Shown here piece after piece: positions 32,058 through 40,324 of a stretch of 64,000 bases of DNA. Position 1 is the stretch's first letter, and each line of letters opens with the position of its first letter. Where the stretch lies: positions 1 through 64,000 of the forward strand of contig JAFRMX010000007.1 in NCBI GenBank assembly GCA_017430455.1, given 5' to 3'. The position numbers were made by a program, and so were the translations under genes. The notes below the pieces were generated by a model. The model was not told where the DNA came from. It saw only the letters and a list, made by a program, of their open reading frames with translations, and made no database searches. This stretch comes from Oscillospiraceae bacterium (GTDB lineage: Bacteria > Bacillota > Clostridia > Oscillospirales > Oscillospiraceae).

Positions 32058-33350
32058 ATGATTTTTTCAAGAAGTGAAATAATGCCGGGAGTTGCTCTCA
32101 ACTGTCTTACCGGCGATAAATTCAAGACTTCTCTGTTTACTGTGAGTCTTCTTTCCCAGCTTACAAGGGAAGATGCGTCTTCTGATGCGGCAGTTGTCTC
32201 TGTTCTTTCCAGGGGCAGCTCGTCATATCCCGATATGGAGAAACTTTCCGCCCGTATGGAGGAGTTGTACGGGTCCGGTGTTAATCCTGCGGTCAGGAAG
32301 ACGGGTGAGATACATTCCGTCGGCTTTGCCTCTTACTTCCCGGATGCGAAATATCTTCCCTCTGGTGAATCCGTAACCGGAGACGTAATATCGCTTACCT
32401 GTGAAATGCTTTTAAACCCGGTTACAAGAGGGGGGCTGCTGCTTCCTGACTATGTCGAACAGGAAAAAGCTGTTCTCCTGGACCGTATTCGCAGCCGTAT
32501 AAATGACAAGCGCACATACGCCGTATCCAGATGTATTGAAGAGATGTGCGCCTTTGAAGACTACGGTGTAAGCTCGATTGGTGACGAGAAGCAGGCAGAG
32601 AGCATTTACTATACCAAACTGACCAAGCATTTCAGAAAGCTTCTCTCAGAGAGCCCGATAGAGATCTTCTTTGTGGGCTCGGAAGATCCTGACGAGATCG
32701 CTTACCGCCTATCGGAGTCTCTTTTCACTCTGCCGCGCGGAAACATAAACACCGATATCGGAACAGACGTGCGCATGAATTCCGTTGAGGAAGCTCCGAG
32801 ATACACCGAAGAAGTCCTCGATGTCGGCCAGGGCAAGCTTTCAATAGGTTTCCGCCTCGGTGAGTGCATGGAGGAAAGAAATGTTGCAGCTATCTCATTG
32901 TTCAACGCGATCTTCGGTGGGACCGTTACATCCAAGCTTTTCATGAACGTGAGAGAGAAGCTGTCGCTTGCCTATTACGCGAGTTCCTTTACGGATCTTG
33001 CCAAAGGGATCATGCTTGTCAACTCCGGCATAGACTCTTCCAACTATGAGAAAGCCCGGGACGAGATATTTGCACAGCTTGAAGCCGTAAAAAGAGGAGA
33101 GATCTCCGACTATGAGTTCTCCGCAGCAAGAGCCGGGCTCAGTTCCTCATACCGCATGGTCTCTGACAGCCCTCAGTCTCTTGAAGGATTTTATTTCCAG
33201 AGAATGCTTGAAGGCGAAGACATTTCACCGAACGACAGGATAGATGACCTTATGAATGTCAGCAAAGACGATGTGGTGGAAGTTGCAAACAGTGTCGTGT
33301 GCGACCAGATCTATTTCCTCAAAGGTATGGAGGGTTCTGATAATGAATAA
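32058..33350 (+). CDS. ymfF: M16-peptidase-like protein, YmfF type (no zinc motif)
   Basis: First of an M16-family pair. It lacks the HxxEH motif and is the non-catalytic half; the N-terminus opens MIFSRSEIMPGVALNCLTGD. It contains the M16 C-terminal landmark SLFNAIFGGTVTSKLFMNVREK-like region (about residues 275-300) with LSLAYYASS. NCBI-style naming links this pair to EF-P 5-aminopentanol modification in Bacillus; a peptide-processing role is also possible. No efp gene is in the window. Start 32058 is preferred to TTG 32043, which precedes the ribosome site. The 3' end overlaps ymfH by 8 bases. Confidence 0.85.
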   Translation: MIFSRSEIMPGVALNCLTGDKFKTSLFTVSLLSQLTREDASSDAAVVSVLSRGSSSYPDMEKLSARMEELYGSGVNPAVRKTGEIHSVGFASYFPDAKYLPSGESVTGDVISLTCEMLLNPVTRGGLLLPDYVEQEKAVLLDRIRSRINDKRTYAVSRCIEEMCAFEDYGVSSIGDEKQAESIYYTKLTKHFRKLLSESPIEIFFVGSEDPDEIAYRLSESLFTLPRGNINTDIGTDVRMNSVEEAPRYTEEVLDVGQGKLSIGFRLGECMEERNVAAISLFNAIFGGTVTSKLFMNVREKLSLAYYASSFTDLAKGIMLVNSGIDSSNYEKARDEIFAQLEAVKRGEISDYEFSAARAGLSSSYRMVSDSPQSLEGFYFQRMLEGEDISPNDRIDDLMNVSKDDVVEVANSVVCDQIYFLKGMEGSDNE

Positions 33351-34644
33351 TATGGAGCTTAAAGAATATATCCGTATTGGCGAGAAGGTATTTTCCGGCG
33401 TGCTTCCCAACGGCCTCAGGATAAAAGTTATAGAAAAGCCCGAGTTCGTGACGGGATATGCCGTTTTTGCGACCCGCTACGGCGGAGCCTGGAGGCGCTT
33501 CAGACTTGACGGAGACCTTATTGATACCCCGGCAGGCATCGCACACTTTCTGGAGCACAAGATGTTCGATATGCCTGACGGAGAAAACGCGCTGGAAGTA
33601 CTCGCTGCAAACGGAGCAAATCCGAACGCTTTTACCGCTTCGGACGTCACCTGTTACTACTTTGAGAGCACAGAGTCTTTTGAAGAGAATCTGCGAATGC
33701 TTCTCAAATTCGTCTCAACTCCTTATTTCACAGCTGAAACTGTTCAAAAAGAGCAGGGCATAATCGGGCAGGAGATCATGATGGGAGAAGACAATCCTGG
33801 GAACAGGCTCTACTACAATTTTTTAAAGCTTCTCTACAGTTCCCATCCCATCAGAGACGAGATTGCAGGTACTGTGGAATCGATTGCAGGTATCACAGAA
33901 AAAACTCTGTATGACTGCCACAGGGTCTTCTATAACCCGGTCAATATGGTTTTGATTGTCGAGGGGCCTGTGGAGGCGGAGAAAATATATGACATAGCTC
34001 TTGGAACGGTCACTGCAGAATGCGGCACAATGCCCGAAGCTGATTTCGGTCCTGATGAAGGCACTGTTCCCCATGAAAGGTTCAGAGAAGAAGCTATGGA
34101 AGTCGCTCTTCCCCAGTTTCTGTTCGGTTCAAAGATAAAACCGGAACAGGGAGACCTGCTGCTTAAACAGAAGCTTACCGCGACTCTGTCTCTCAATCTC
34201 CTGTTGGGCACCTCATCTAAATTCTATAACGATCTGTACAAAAAGGGTCTGCTGAATCCCGGTTTCGGTTATGATACAGACTACTCCTGCGATCTCGGAA
34301 CGATATTTATTGAAGGCGAATCCAGAGACCCCTCGGCTGTATTCGAAAGATTCAGGGAAGCCGTAAAGGATGTTTGCGAAAACGGCATAGAGGAGAGCTA
34401 CTTCAAACGTATGAAAAAAGCTCTGTACGGCAGTCTGATCAAGAGTCTGGAAGACTTTGAAGGAGTATGCTTAAGTCTTATGGACGGAATGTTTTCCGGA
34501 TATGATCCGATGATATCCGTGCAGTGCCTTGATTCCGTTAGGCTCGGGGACTGCCTGGATTTCATAAAAGAAAATCTCCCGGATGACAGGCTTGCCATGT
34601 CCGTTATAAATCCCGTGAAGAACGGAGATGCCGGAAATGCCTGA
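33343..34644 (+). CDS. ymfH: M16-family zinc peptidase, YmfH type
   Basis: The catalytic half of the pair. The inverted zinc motif HFLEH (HxxEH) lies in GIAHFLEHKMF (about residues 68-72), with the downstream metal-binding Glu in GIIGQEIMMGEDNPGNR (about 148). The M16 fold continues through FYNPVNMVLIVEGPV and LLGTSSKFYNDLYKKGLLNP. Length 433 aa. The ATG at 33343 lies within the end of ymfF, with GGAGGG about 9 bases upstream. It probably heterodimerises with YmfF. Substrate unknown. Confidence 0.9.
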   Translation: MNNMELKEYIRIGEKVFSGVLPNGLRIKVIEKPEFVTGYAVFATRYGGAWRRFRLDGDLIDTPAGIAHFLEHKMFDMPDGENALEVLAANGANPNAFTASDVTCYYFESTESFEENLRMLLKFVSTPYFTAETVQKEQGIIGQEIMMGEDNPGNRLYYNFLKLLYSSHPIRDEIAGTVESIAGITEKTLYDCHRVFYNPVNMVLIVEGPVEAEKIYDIALGTVTAECGTMPEADFGPDEGTVPHERFREEAMEVALPQFLFGSKIKPEQGDLLLKQKLTATLSLNLLLGTSSKFYNDLYKKGLLNPGFGYDTDYSCDLGTIFIEGESRDPSAVFERFREAVKDVCENGIEESYFKRMKKALYGSLIKSLEDFEGVCLSLMDGMFSGYDPMISVQCLDSVRLGDCLDFIKENLPDDRLAMSVINPVKNGDAGNA

Positions 34645-35515
34645 AAACTTCTTTCTGCTTCTTTTTGATACAATACAGAGGGACTCCGTTATCAGTTTTC
34701 CGATGCTTGGGAATCTGACCATAGATCCTCCTGCTTATATCACGGTCTTCGGCAGGAACATATATCTCTACGGTATAGTCATAGGGCTCGGATTTCTTAT
34801 TGCTATCCTCTTCTGCTCTGCAAACGCAAAGAAGTTTTCCCTCAAATCTGACAATGTCTACGACGTGATTCTTTTTGTAATGCCGATCGGCATACTGGGA
34901 GCGAGAGCTTATTATGTCGCATTCCAGTGGGATTACTATTCCCTTCACCCGAATGAGCTCCTTGCTTTCTGGAACGGCGGCCTTGCGATATACGGCGGCA
35001 TAATAGCAGGAGCGATAACTCTGCTCATCGTCTGCAAGGTCAAAAAGATCAAACCTTTCGCTATGCTCGATCTGATCATCATGGGCCTTCTGATAGGCCA
35101 GATCTTCGGGAGGTGGGGCAATTTCTTTAACCGCGAAGCCTTCGGAGCAGAGACCGGCATCTTCTGCCGCATGGGTCTTACAGACCCCTCAGGCAATACG
35201 ATCTTTGTACATCCGACTTTTCTCTATGAAAGTCTCTGGAATCTGTGCATTTTCATTATTTTGTGTGTGCTGCTCAAAAAGAACAGGAGGAAATACGACG
35301 GTCACTTTACCCTCCTGTATTTCCTTCTCTACGGGATTGGCAGGTTCTGGATAGAAGGTCTGAGGACAGACAGCTTGTATATAGGGCACACCGATATCAG
35401 AGTCTCCCAGCTGCTTGCTGCGATACTTGTCGTATTCTCTGGCGTAATGCTCATCATAAACAGGAAAAAATCATTTCCGCAGGAAATAACAGAAACAGCT
35501 GAAAAGGAGGTATGA
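34637..35515 (+). CDS. lgt: Prolipoprotein diacylglyceryl transferase
   Basis: Integral membrane enzyme that attaches diacylglycerol to the lipobox cysteine of prolipoproteins, such as the DUF4349, amylase and MalE-like lipoproteins of this window. About seven membrane helices; signature GQIFGRWGNFFNREAFG (about residues 155-171) and HPTFLYESLWN. Start 34637 is chosen because GGAG lies 9 bases upstream; ATG 34628 would abut that site and adds only three residues. It overlaps the ymfH stop. lspA is not in the window. Confidence 0.94.
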   Translation: MPENFFLLLFDTIQRDSVISFPMLGNLTIDPPAYITVFGRNIYLYGIVIGLGFLIAILFCSANAKKFSLKSDNVYDVILFVMPIGILGARAYYVAFQWDYYSLHPNELLAFWNGGLAIYGGIIAGAITLLIVCKVKKIKPFAMLDLIIMGLLIGQIFGRWGNFFNREAFGAETGIFCRMGLTDPSGNTIFVHPTFLYESLWNLCIFIILCVLLKKNRRKYDGHFTLLYFLLYGIGRFWIEGLRTDSLYIGHTDIRVSQLLAAILVVFSGVMLIINRKKSFPQEITETAEKEV

Positions 35516-35518
35516 CCC

Positions 35519-36361
35519 GTGAAGCTTTACACTGTATTATTCAAAGGGAAAGAGAGACCGGCTGTTGAAAAAGACGGAGCACTTTATGAAGTCATCGGCT
35601 TCAAGGACATGAACGATCTGATAGAAGGTTTTGCGCCCGGTTCGGAAGACTCTCTTTCGCTCGGAGCCGCCATTTCGGATTATACGCTGCTCTCCCCGAT
35701 CGTGCATCCGAGACAGGATATCATGTGTCTCGGGATAAACTATTCCGATCACGCTGAAGAGGCGGGCAAGTTCTCGAAAGAAGCTTTCGGCGGTGAGCGC
35801 CCGTATACGATCTATTTTGCAAAACGCTGCAGCGAGGCTATAGGCCCGGGCGCAGTGATACCAAGCTATCCCGGCTATGTCGACAGCCTCGATTATGAGG
35901 TCGAGCTGGGAGTTGTTCTGGGTAAGGACGCGAAAAACGTGAAACCGGAAGACGCGCTCAAATATGTGCTCGGCTATACCGTATTCAATGATATCAGCGC
36001 CAGAAATCTTCAGACGCGGCACAAACAGTGGTATGTAGGAAAGAGCCTTGACGGTTTTACGGCAATGGGACCCTGCATCGTAACGCCGGATGAGCTTGGA
36101 GATATATACGCACTAGGCATCAGGTGCTTCGTAAACGGAGAACTCAGACAGAACAGCATAACCTCCCGGATGATACAGACCATTGAAGGGGCGATCGCCG
36201 AGCTGTCGCAAGGCATCACCCTCAAAGCCGGAACAGTTATCGCGATGGGAACGCCCTCCGGAGTCGGAATGGGAATGGATCCGCCGACGTTCCTCAAACC
36301 CGGCGACGTCGTCCGGTGTGAGATCGACGGCATCGGAGTTCTGGAAAATACAGTCGAATAA
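35519..36361 (+). CDS. Fumarylacetoacetate hydrolase (FAH) family protein
   Basis: FAH-fold enzyme of about 280 aa, a group of hydrolases and decarboxylases acting on 2-oxo- or acylpyruvate compounds. The metal-binding region reads CLGINYSDHAEEA (about 67-79) and DYEVELGVVLGKDAKNV (acidic ligands, about 123-139). It continues with GYTVFNDISARNLQ, GKSLDGFTAMGPCIVTPDEL and GTPSGVGMG. GTG start with AAGGAGG 8 bases upstream. Last gene of its operon; the link to M16 peptidases and lgt is not functional in any obvious way. Substrate unknown. Confidence 0.9.
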   Translation: MKLYTVLFKGKERPAVEKDGALYEVIGFKDMNDLIEGFAPGSEDSLSLGAAISDYTLLSPIVHPRQDIMCLGINYSDHAEEAGKFSKEAFGGERPYTIYFAKRCSEAIGPGAVIPSYPGYVDSLDYEVELGVVLGKDAKNVKPEDALKYVLGYTVFNDISARNLQTRHKQWYVGKSLDGFTAMGPCIVTPDELGDIYALGIRCFVNGELRQNSITSRMIQTIEGAIAELSQGITLKAGTVIAMGTPSGVGMGMDPPTFLKPGDVVRCEIDGIGVLENTVE

Positions 36362-36366
36362 AAAAT

Positions 36367-36392
36367 AAAACCACCCTCCCAAGGGTGGTTTT
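36367..36392. terminator. Bidirectional intrinsic terminator
   Basis: AAAACCACCCT (36367-36377) and AGGGTGGTTTT (36382-36392) around a 4-base loop. It separates the plus-strand FAH gene from the minus-strand amylase gene and suits both. Confidence 0.88.
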
Positions 36393-36450
36393 AATATGCC
36401 CTGATTAGTTTACCATAATTATTTTACGTAAATTATTCAGGCATTCCTGT

Positions 36451-38037
36451 TTATACTTTTTTCTCCAGGATCACTATCCCGTATGCGGGAACAGTAAGCC
36501 TGGTCCCTTCTATTGAGGATTTCCCATCTGATGTATTGAGCTGTTCAGATATCTCAGTGTATTCAGCGCCTGCACCTTCGAGCAGGAAGGTTTTTTCATT
36601 TTCCGACAGATTTATAACCGCAAGGATATTCCCGTACTCCTCTGATATTTTGTAGAAACCACAGCCTGTATCGCTGCACAGCGAAGCTTCCGCAACAGTC
36701 CTTCCCCTTGCGATCTGCGGATATGATCTTCTTATATGGATTGCCTGTTTATAATAATTGAACACAGAAAGCGGATCCTTTTGCTGGTCTTCCAGAGACG
36801 GGAACTTCATCTCAAACCTGTCCATGTCTTCCGGACCCTTGCATAACCCGATGTACTCGGGGTCATCGCTCCAGTACATGGGCGCCCGCTTATTCTCGTC
36901 TTTACCTGATCCCTTCATTCCCAGTTCTTCGCCATAGTATGTATAGCTGCATCCTCCCATCAGAAGATTCAGGGCTCCCGCTATCTTGGTCTTTGTGCCA
37001 TCATCCCACGCATAATAGCCTGCCGAGCGTGCCATATCGTGATTCGTATAAAACGGCGCATTTATATAGTTTTCGTTATGCGAAGCATAAAGCTTCTCCT
37101 CGGACTCCATAGCCGTTGCGTACAGAGATGCCGGTGCTGTCCCATTGACGACCCGCGCGATAATGCCCTCGGCGCCTGAAAATTGAAAATCAAAGACTGA
37201 ATCTATGCCGCTATCATAATACAGCGCATAGGAAGCCTGATCCGCCCAGACCTCACCGACAAGATAGCACGAAGGATCGATCTCCTTTGCCTTAGCGTTC
37301 AGCCAGCTCAGAAATTCGACGGACTTCGTTCTGTCCCCCGTATAGAAAGACGTGCAGGCATCGAGTCTGAAGCCCGAAACACCGTGTTTCAGCCAGAACT
37401 TAAGTATTTCTTCCAGTTCATCTTTAACCCTGTCGCTTGAGAGATTCAGATCAGGCATTGAAGAGACAAATCTCGACTCATAGTACCAGGAGGTCCCCTC
37501 TATGTTAGAATACCCGTCTTCCGGATCTCTCGAAAAATTATAGTAATCAAAATAAGGGTTTTCATCTGAAGAAGGCTCAGCCCCCGGGGCGAGACTCTTC
37601 AGATAATCGCAGGCAGAAACAAACCACGGATGCTCGGATGAAGTGTGATTAACAGGCAGATCGAGAATAAGGTCGATTCCCATCTCCGAGCATTTTGAGA
37701 CAAGGGAATCGAAATCTTCCATGGTTCCATATTCCGGATCGATATCCGTATAATCCTTAACATCGTATTTGTGATAACTCGGGGACGGGAATATAGGAAG
37801 AGTCCATATCCTGTCAAAGCCCAGACCTTTATCCCCTATGTAATCAAGCTTCAATTCTAGCCCTTTAAGATCTCCGATTCCGTCTCCGTTCGAGTCACAG
37901 AAAGAATATACGAAAACCTGATAAGCAGTACGGTAGTCATCGTCGATCGATATAAGCGATGAAGACTCAGGCTGCGTGTTCGCGCAGCCTGACAGTATAA
38001 GTGACAGTATTAATACAAAAAGAATGAGTTTCTTCAT
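36451..38037 (-). CDS. GH13 alpha-amylase family lipoprotein
   Basis: Secreted, lipid-anchored glucan hydrolase. Signal MKKLILFVLILSLILSGC with lipobox LSGC (Cys18). GH13 motifs are all present: region I DLPVNH (126-131), region II GFRLDA with nucleophile Asp226, acid/base Glu262 in LVGEVW, and region IV TNHD (His333, Asp334). It also has a Ca-binding-like DSNGDGIGDLKG near 48-59. At 528 aa it includes a short C-terminal beta domain. The last gene of the malE-malF-malG operon, so it probably feeds oligosaccharides to that transporter. Exact linkage specificity is not deducible. Confidence 0.93.
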   Translation of the reverse strand: MKKLILFVLILSLILSGCANTQPESSSLISIDDDYRTAYQVFVYSFCDSNGDGIGDLKGLELKLDYIGDKGLGFDRIWTLPIFPSPSYHKYDVKDYTDIDPEYGTMEDFDSLVSKCSEMGIDLILDLPVNHTSSEHPWFVSACDYLKSLAPGAEPSSDENPYFDYYNFSRDPEDGYSNIEGTSWYYESRFVSSMPDLNLSSDRVKDELEEILKFWLKHGVSGFRLDACTSFYTGDRTKSVEFLSWLNAKAKEIDPSCYLVGEVWADQASYALYYDSGIDSVFDFQFSGAEGIIARVVNGTAPASLYATAMESEEKLYASHNENYINAPFYTNHDMARSAGYYAWDDGTKTKIAGALNLLMGGCSYTYYGEELGMKGSGKDENKRAPMYWSDDPEYIGLCKGPEDMDRFEMKFPSLEDQQKDPLSVFNYYKQAIHIRRSYPQIARGRTVAEASLCSDTGCGFYKISEEYGNILAVINLSENEKTFLLEGAGAEYTEISEQLNTSDGKSSIEGTRLTVPAYGIVILEKKV

Positions 38038-38876
38038 CCTTTTACGGCGCCGCCTGTCACACCTTCAACATAATACTTCTGCAGTGACATGAACAGTACG
38101 GTTACAGGAATTGCGACAAGAATGCCTCCGGCACAGAACCTGGTAAAGAAGCCCTGGTAGTCGTTCGTCCAGACCCATCGTGTCATGGCGACAGCTACGT
38201 TGTAGCTGTTTTCGTAGCCAAAGGCCACGTAGGAGGCGAAGATGTAGTCGCACCAAGGAGCCATGAAGGCTACCAGCGCGGTGTAAATAATGATCGGCTT
38301 GGACATGGGGATGATCATCTTCCAAAGAATCTGCGCGCGGGTCGCGCCGTCGATAATGGCGGCCTCGTCCAGTGCTCTCGGAATCGTATCGAAGTAGCCC
38401 TTACAGACGTAATAGCCCATACCGGAGCTTGCCACCGAGATGAGGATCAAGCCCGGAATGGCGCCGGCTTCGGTCAGGTGCAGGGCCTTAAGCAGGAAGT
38501 ACAGGCATATCATCGTAAGGAAGCCCGGGAACATCCCCAGCACCAGCCATATGTTCATAAGTGCCTTGCGGCCTCTAAAGCGCATGCGGCTCAGCGCGTA
38601 GCTGACGCAGATGATCACTATGGTCTGCAGGATCGATACAAAGAGTGCGATGATCAGTGTGTTGCTGTACCATTTCAGGAATTTGCTGTTACTTCCGAAG
38701 AGGAACTGATAATTCTTCATAGACCATTCTTGCGGGACAAGATAGCTGACCATGCCGCCACTCTCGCCGCGGAAGGACTGCAGCACAAGTCCGAAGAAGG
38801 GGAAAAGCCATATGACGCTGATCAGTATGAGAACGATATAGCATATCGCGTTTACAATACGTTTCCTTCTTTTCAT
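38034..38876 (-). CDS. MalG-like sugar ABC transporter permease
   Basis: Inner-membrane permease of a carbohydrate uptake transporter (CUT1). Six hydrophobic segments; the EAA loop DEAAIIDGATRAQILWKMII (about residues 169-188) contacts the ATPase. N-terminal KRIVNAICYIVLILISVIWL and C-terminal FMSLQKYYVEGVTGGAVKG are typical of MalG relatives. The stop overlaps the amylase ATG (ATGA). No ATPase gene is nearby; a shared MsmX/MsmK-type ATPase encoded elsewhere is expected. Confidence 0.93.
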   Translation of the reverse strand: MKRRKRIVNAICYIVLILISVIWLFPFFGLVLQSFRGESGGMVSYLVPQEWSMKNYQFLFGSNSKFLKWYSNTLIIALFVSILQTIVIICVSYALSRMRFRGRKALMNIWLVLGMFPGFLTMICLYFLLKALHLTEAGAIPGLILISVASSGMGYYVCKGYFDTIPRALDEAAIIDGATRAQILWKMIIPMSKPIIIYTALVAFMAPWCDYIFASYVAFGYENSYNVAVAMTRWVWTNDYQGFFTRFCAGGILVAIPVTVLFMSLQKYYVEGVTGGAVKG

Positions 38877-40261
38877 TATTGGAATCCCTCCTCATCTTTG
38901 ACGGACGGCAGAACGTTGTACACAATCAGGGAGATCACCGCTGTGACGATGAAGACCATGATGCCGATGACTGCCGCGATCTTGTAGTTGGAGTCGTTGA
39001 TCGTCATTTTGTAGAGCCAGGTGACCAGAAGGTCGGTCGCGCCCGCGTTGTTTGTCAGCTCCAAGCTCTTCGGGTTGCCCTGGTTCAGCAGGAATATAAC
39101 GTTAAAATTATTGAGGTTGCCGATGAACTGCGTGAGCAGGAAGGGGCCAGTGACAAAGAGCATATACGGCAGTGTGATCTTCCGGAAAGACTGAAAAGCG
39201 TTGGCGCCGTCAATGCGCGCGCTCTCGTAGAGCTCTGCAGGGATATTCATCAGCAGACCGGTTACGATCAGCATCGTATAGGGAATGCCGATCCAGAGGT
39301 TGATAATTATGATCAGCACACGTGCGCTTGTTGCGTTCGCCCAGAAATTGATTGGAGTGCTGATCCAGCCCCATCTCATCAGGAAGGCATTGACCAGGCC
39401 GTCCACTGCGAACATCTTGCCAACATACAACAGAGACACGAACTGAGGCACAGCGATAGTGAGCACCAGAATCGTACGCCACAGCTTTTTAAACTTTATA
39501 CCTTTTTTGTTTATCAGTATTGCGACTGCCATTCCAAGAAAATATGTAAGGAAGGTTGCAAAGAAAGCCCAGAGCAAAGTCCAGCCAAGCACGTAAAAGA
39601 AGGTCCCGCCGAAGTTACCGGTGCCGCCGATGCCGAACAGTTCTTTGAAGTTCTGCAGGCCGACCCATGTAAAGAGCTTGGAAGGCGGCTGGTGGGTAAC
39701 ATCATAATTGGTGAAGGCAATGCAGATCATGAAGATGATCGGCAACACCGTGAAGATGAATATACCCAGAACAGGAAGTGCGAGCAGGGTCTTGTCAAAG
39801 TTCTTGTCAAACAGCGAGGCCAGATCCTCCTTATTGCTTGGAAGCCGTTTTCCGGCGGACAGAAGGTGTTCAGCGTCCCGGTTCTGACGCAGGTTCAAAC
39901 GCCACAGATAGATCAGCGCAAGCACAGCTACGATGACCAGAATGCCGTAGAGAAGAATGAAAAAGCTGTTATGCCCGTATACAGTAACGCGGCCTTCACG
40001 GTGCGTCTCAACAGTGCCCAGCGTCAGGATCTTTGTCAGATACTGCCAGCCGAAGCCGAAAATGAAATACAGCAGACCGCCCTGCAGCGCCAGCATTGAC
40101 AAACCGCGCACGATCTGGCCCCGGCAAAGCTGGCCGAAGCCCATGATGAGGAAGGAGAGCTTGGTCTTCCAATCTCCACGGACAAAGGTCTGACCAATAT
40201 CCTTCAGATCATTGCCCAGCCATTTTAAAAATCCGGAATTCCCCCGTTTTTTTTCATCCAT
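38876..40261 (-). CDS. MalF-like sugar ABC transporter permease
   Basis: Permease partner of the MalG-like protein. At 461 aa it has the long MalF form: an N-terminal region with two or three extra hydrophobic segments (about 35-135), then six core helices from about residue 165 (FDKTLLALPVLGIFIFTVLP). The EAA loop is ELYESARIDGANAFQSFRKI. The ATG is preceded by GGGGAG (GGGAGATAAT spacing). It follows a hairpin in the malE-malF gap and its stop shares the A of the next ATG (TAATG). Confidence 0.93.
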   Translation of the reverse strand: MDEKKRGNSGFLKWLGNDLKDIGQTFVRGDWKTKLSFLIMGFGQLCRGQIVRGLSMLALQGGLLYFIFGFGWQYLTKILTLGTVETHREGRVTVYGHNSFFILLYGILVIVAVLALIYLWRLNLRQNRDAEHLLSAGKRLPSNKEDLASLFDKNFDKTLLALPVLGIFIFTVLPIIFMICIAFTNYDVTHQPPSKLFTWVGLQNFKELFGIGGTGNFGGTFFYVLGWTLLWAFFATFLTYFLGMAVAILINKKGIKFKKLWRTILVLTIAVPQFVSLLYVGKMFAVDGLVNAFLMRWGWISTPINFWANATSARVLIIIINLWIGIPYTMLIVTGLLMNIPAELYESARIDGANAFQSFRKITLPYMLFVTGPFLLTQFIGNLNNFNVIFLLNQGNPKSLELTNNAGATDLLVTWLYKMTINDSNYKIAAVIGIMVFIVTAVISLIVYNVLPSVKDEEGFQ

Positions 40262-40282
40262 ATTATCTCCCCTTTACAAGCA

Positions 40283-40309
40283 AGGCAGGGCAATAATTAT
40301 GCCCTGCCT
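40283..40309. repeat. Intercistronic hairpin between malE and malF
   Basis: AGGCAGGGC (40283-40291) and GCCCTGCCT (40301-40309) form a perfect 9-bp stem around a 9-base AT-rich loop, just after the malE stop. Only a weak T tract follows on the minus strand. It probably stabilises the malE message or partly terminates transcription, so that binding protein exceeds permease. Confidence 0.7.
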
Positions 40310-40324
40310 CGATATTGTCAATTA

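Noticed and set aside
38879-40099. Long open frame (406 codons) on the plus strand opposite malF
   Set aside because: Its composition (His/Asp/Gln-rich, no domain) is that of a mirror of malF codons; malF has clear membrane helices and an EAA loop.
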